A DNA stretch of 64,000 nt from Faecalibacterium gallinarum. GTDB taxonomy: Bacteria > Bacillota > Clostridia > Oscillospirales > Ruminococcaceae. Both the position numbers and the translations under genes were made by a program. Under the pieces are notes generated by a model. That model ran no database searches and was not told the DNA's origin. It was given only the letters and a program-made list of their open reading frames with translations. The DNA lies in NCBI RefSeq assembly GCF_022180365.1, contig NZ_BQKV01000041.1:1-64000 (forward strand), given 5' to 3'. Below, in pieces: positions 63,122 to 64,000 of this stretch; within the stretch, counting starts at the first letter, position 1; each line of letters begins with the position of its first letter.

Positions 63122-64000
63122 TCAGACTCCTGTTTCATCGGCAGAAGCTTGGGGTGTGCGGCGGGGCAGCTGAATCTCCGCCACCCGCATTTTGCCGGTC
63201 TGGTCCACCGCGTAGACGCTGCACCGGCCGCCGACCTCCAGCTGGTCCGGCGGGAAGAGTATCCCGCCCTCCGGGGTCCGCTCCATCCGGCGGAAAGTCC
63301 GGTGGGCGGTGGTGGCGTGAGCCACCCCATCGTGGAGCGCGTAGGCGATCCAGCCGGCGAAAGTCTCCGGCAGAGGGGTCCGCTGGCCGTGCCGGACAAA
63401 ATAACAGGTGCGCCGGTCCTCGGCCATTTCCAGCTCGCACCGGGTGCGCCAGGGCCGCTGGGCCGCTGCGTCCCGGGGTTTGCGGTGGAGCACCAGGGCC
63501 CGCCCGGTGAAATACCGCTGAAAATCGGTCAGGGCCATGGTCCGGGCCACCGCGCCGTCGTTGGGGGCAGTGGGATCGTTGAGCAGAACGTAATCGGCCA
63601 TCACTGCGTCGTCGTGGCCAAAGCCCCGCAGCCCCATCCAGATCCCCACCGGCTCCCGCTGGTTGGGCAGGCGGTTTTCCACCTGGACCGCCACCGCACA
63701 GTTGTCCCGGATCTGGGCCCGCAGATCCCGCAGATCCATCCAGGCCTGCCAGCAGGGATAGCCGCAGCTGCCCGCCGCGGCGGCCGCATAAGCGGTGTTC
63801 CGGCCGCTGAGGGTGTCACCGTCCTGCATGGTGTAGGCCAGCTCCTCGGGCAGGATATCCTCCCCCCAGCGGTTCATCAGCCCCGCCAGCACCAGGGCCA
63901 AATCCATCTCCCGGCCGAAACTGGGGTCGTGGCTGGCCAGGCAGTATTCCGGCAGATAGAGTTTGCGGTTGATGGGCCGGCCGACCTGTTTGTCCCAGGC
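63122..64000 (-). CDS. C39-like protein (papain fold?), cut by window end
   Basis: At least 292 residues; the frame stays open to 64000, so the start is outside. LPEELAYTMQDGDT, an AAAAGSCGYPCWQAW stretch, and GHDDAVMADYVLLNDPTAPND with a His then Asn/Asp look like C39-type cysteine peptidase-like domains, followed by an N-rich tail domain. The catalytic Cys should lie near or before the visible edge. Assignment is tentative; the coding frame is certain. Confidence 0.45.
   Translation of the reverse strand, partial: AWDKQVGRPINRKLYLPEYCLASHDPSFGREMDLALVLAGLMNRWGEDILPEELAYTMQDGDTLSGRNTAYAAAAAGSCGYPCWQAWMDLRDLRAQIRDNCAVAVQVENRLPNQREPVGIWMGLRGFGHDDAVMADYVLLNDPTAPNDGAVARTMALTDFQRYFTGRALVLHRKPRDAAAQRPWRTRCELEMAEDRRTCYFVRHGQRTPLPETFAGWIAYALHDGVAHATTAHRTFRRMERTPEGGILFPPDQLEVGGRCSVYAVDQTGKMRVAEIQLPRRTPQASADETGV

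Overview
The window looks like a chromosomal piece of a GC-rich, low-oxygen gut Firmicute of the Oscillospiraceae/Ruminococcaceae (Faecalibacterium, Gemmiger or Subdoligranulum type). This placement is an inference. It rests on the classical Firmicute S10-spc-alpha order, zinc-type S14 and L36, a YtrA/YtrB-type locus, CIRCE control of clpB, ATP-type PEP carboxykinase with fumarase and malic enzyme, AckA, many consensus sigma-A promoters, and GC-rich genes between AT-rich promoters. No rRNA, CRISPR array, prophage or replication origin was seen.

Layout. 1-173 is the cut end of an IS3-like element. 308-11126 is read leftwards: Pr6Pr membrane protein, pgsA, rimO, recX, recA, prmC, yqhQ, a lipoprotein/response-regulator/histidine-kinase operon, and a ZIP metal transporter. 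11303-27043 is the ribosomal protein supercluster. Its first unit (rpsJ to secY, then adk and map) starts from a strong promoter with a roughly 350-nt structured leader. Its second unit (infA-rpmJ-rpsM-rpsK-rpsD-rpoA-rplQ) starts from a separate promoter behind a terminator. 27628-31582 holds rqcH, a NIF3 gene, trmK, a DUF1858 gene and a zinc-ribbon gene. 31880-34475 holds ackA and tmcAL, divergent from one shared palindromic -10 region.

34639-42044 is central metabolism and membrane proteins: a GltD-like oxidoreductase, YitT, pckA, a DtxR-type regulator, both fumarase subunits and malic enzyme. 42187-47773 is extracytoplasmic and protein-quality genes: an FKBP-type lipoprotein, clpB behind a promoter, CIRCE and a long leader stem, and a CorC/HlyC protein. 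47875-51561 is a sugar module (RpiR regulator, PTS EIIBC, HSL-type esterase) bracketed by two 38-bp palindromes that are exact reverse complements. 51713-54677 is lysR-aguA-aguB for agmatine to putrescine. 54866-57572 is a TraX-like protein and a GntR/ABC operon with an operator on its -10. Two tRNA-Ser genes follow, then a divergent pair (small membrane protein / LexA-like HTH-S24 repressor), a cyclophilin, two membrane proteins, a MATE exporter, a cytidylate-kinase-like protein and a gene cut by the window end.

The best leads are: (1) the palindrome-bracketed RpiR-PTS-esterase module; (2) an ACAAC-N5-GTTGT motif at both the recA promoter and the promoter next to the LexA-like repressor; (3) the clpB leader, where a long stem hides the ribosome site of a 20-codon upstream ORF; (4) overlapping ackA/tmcAL promoters joining acetate production to acetate use; (5) an IF-1 with an internal insertion and a TTG start.
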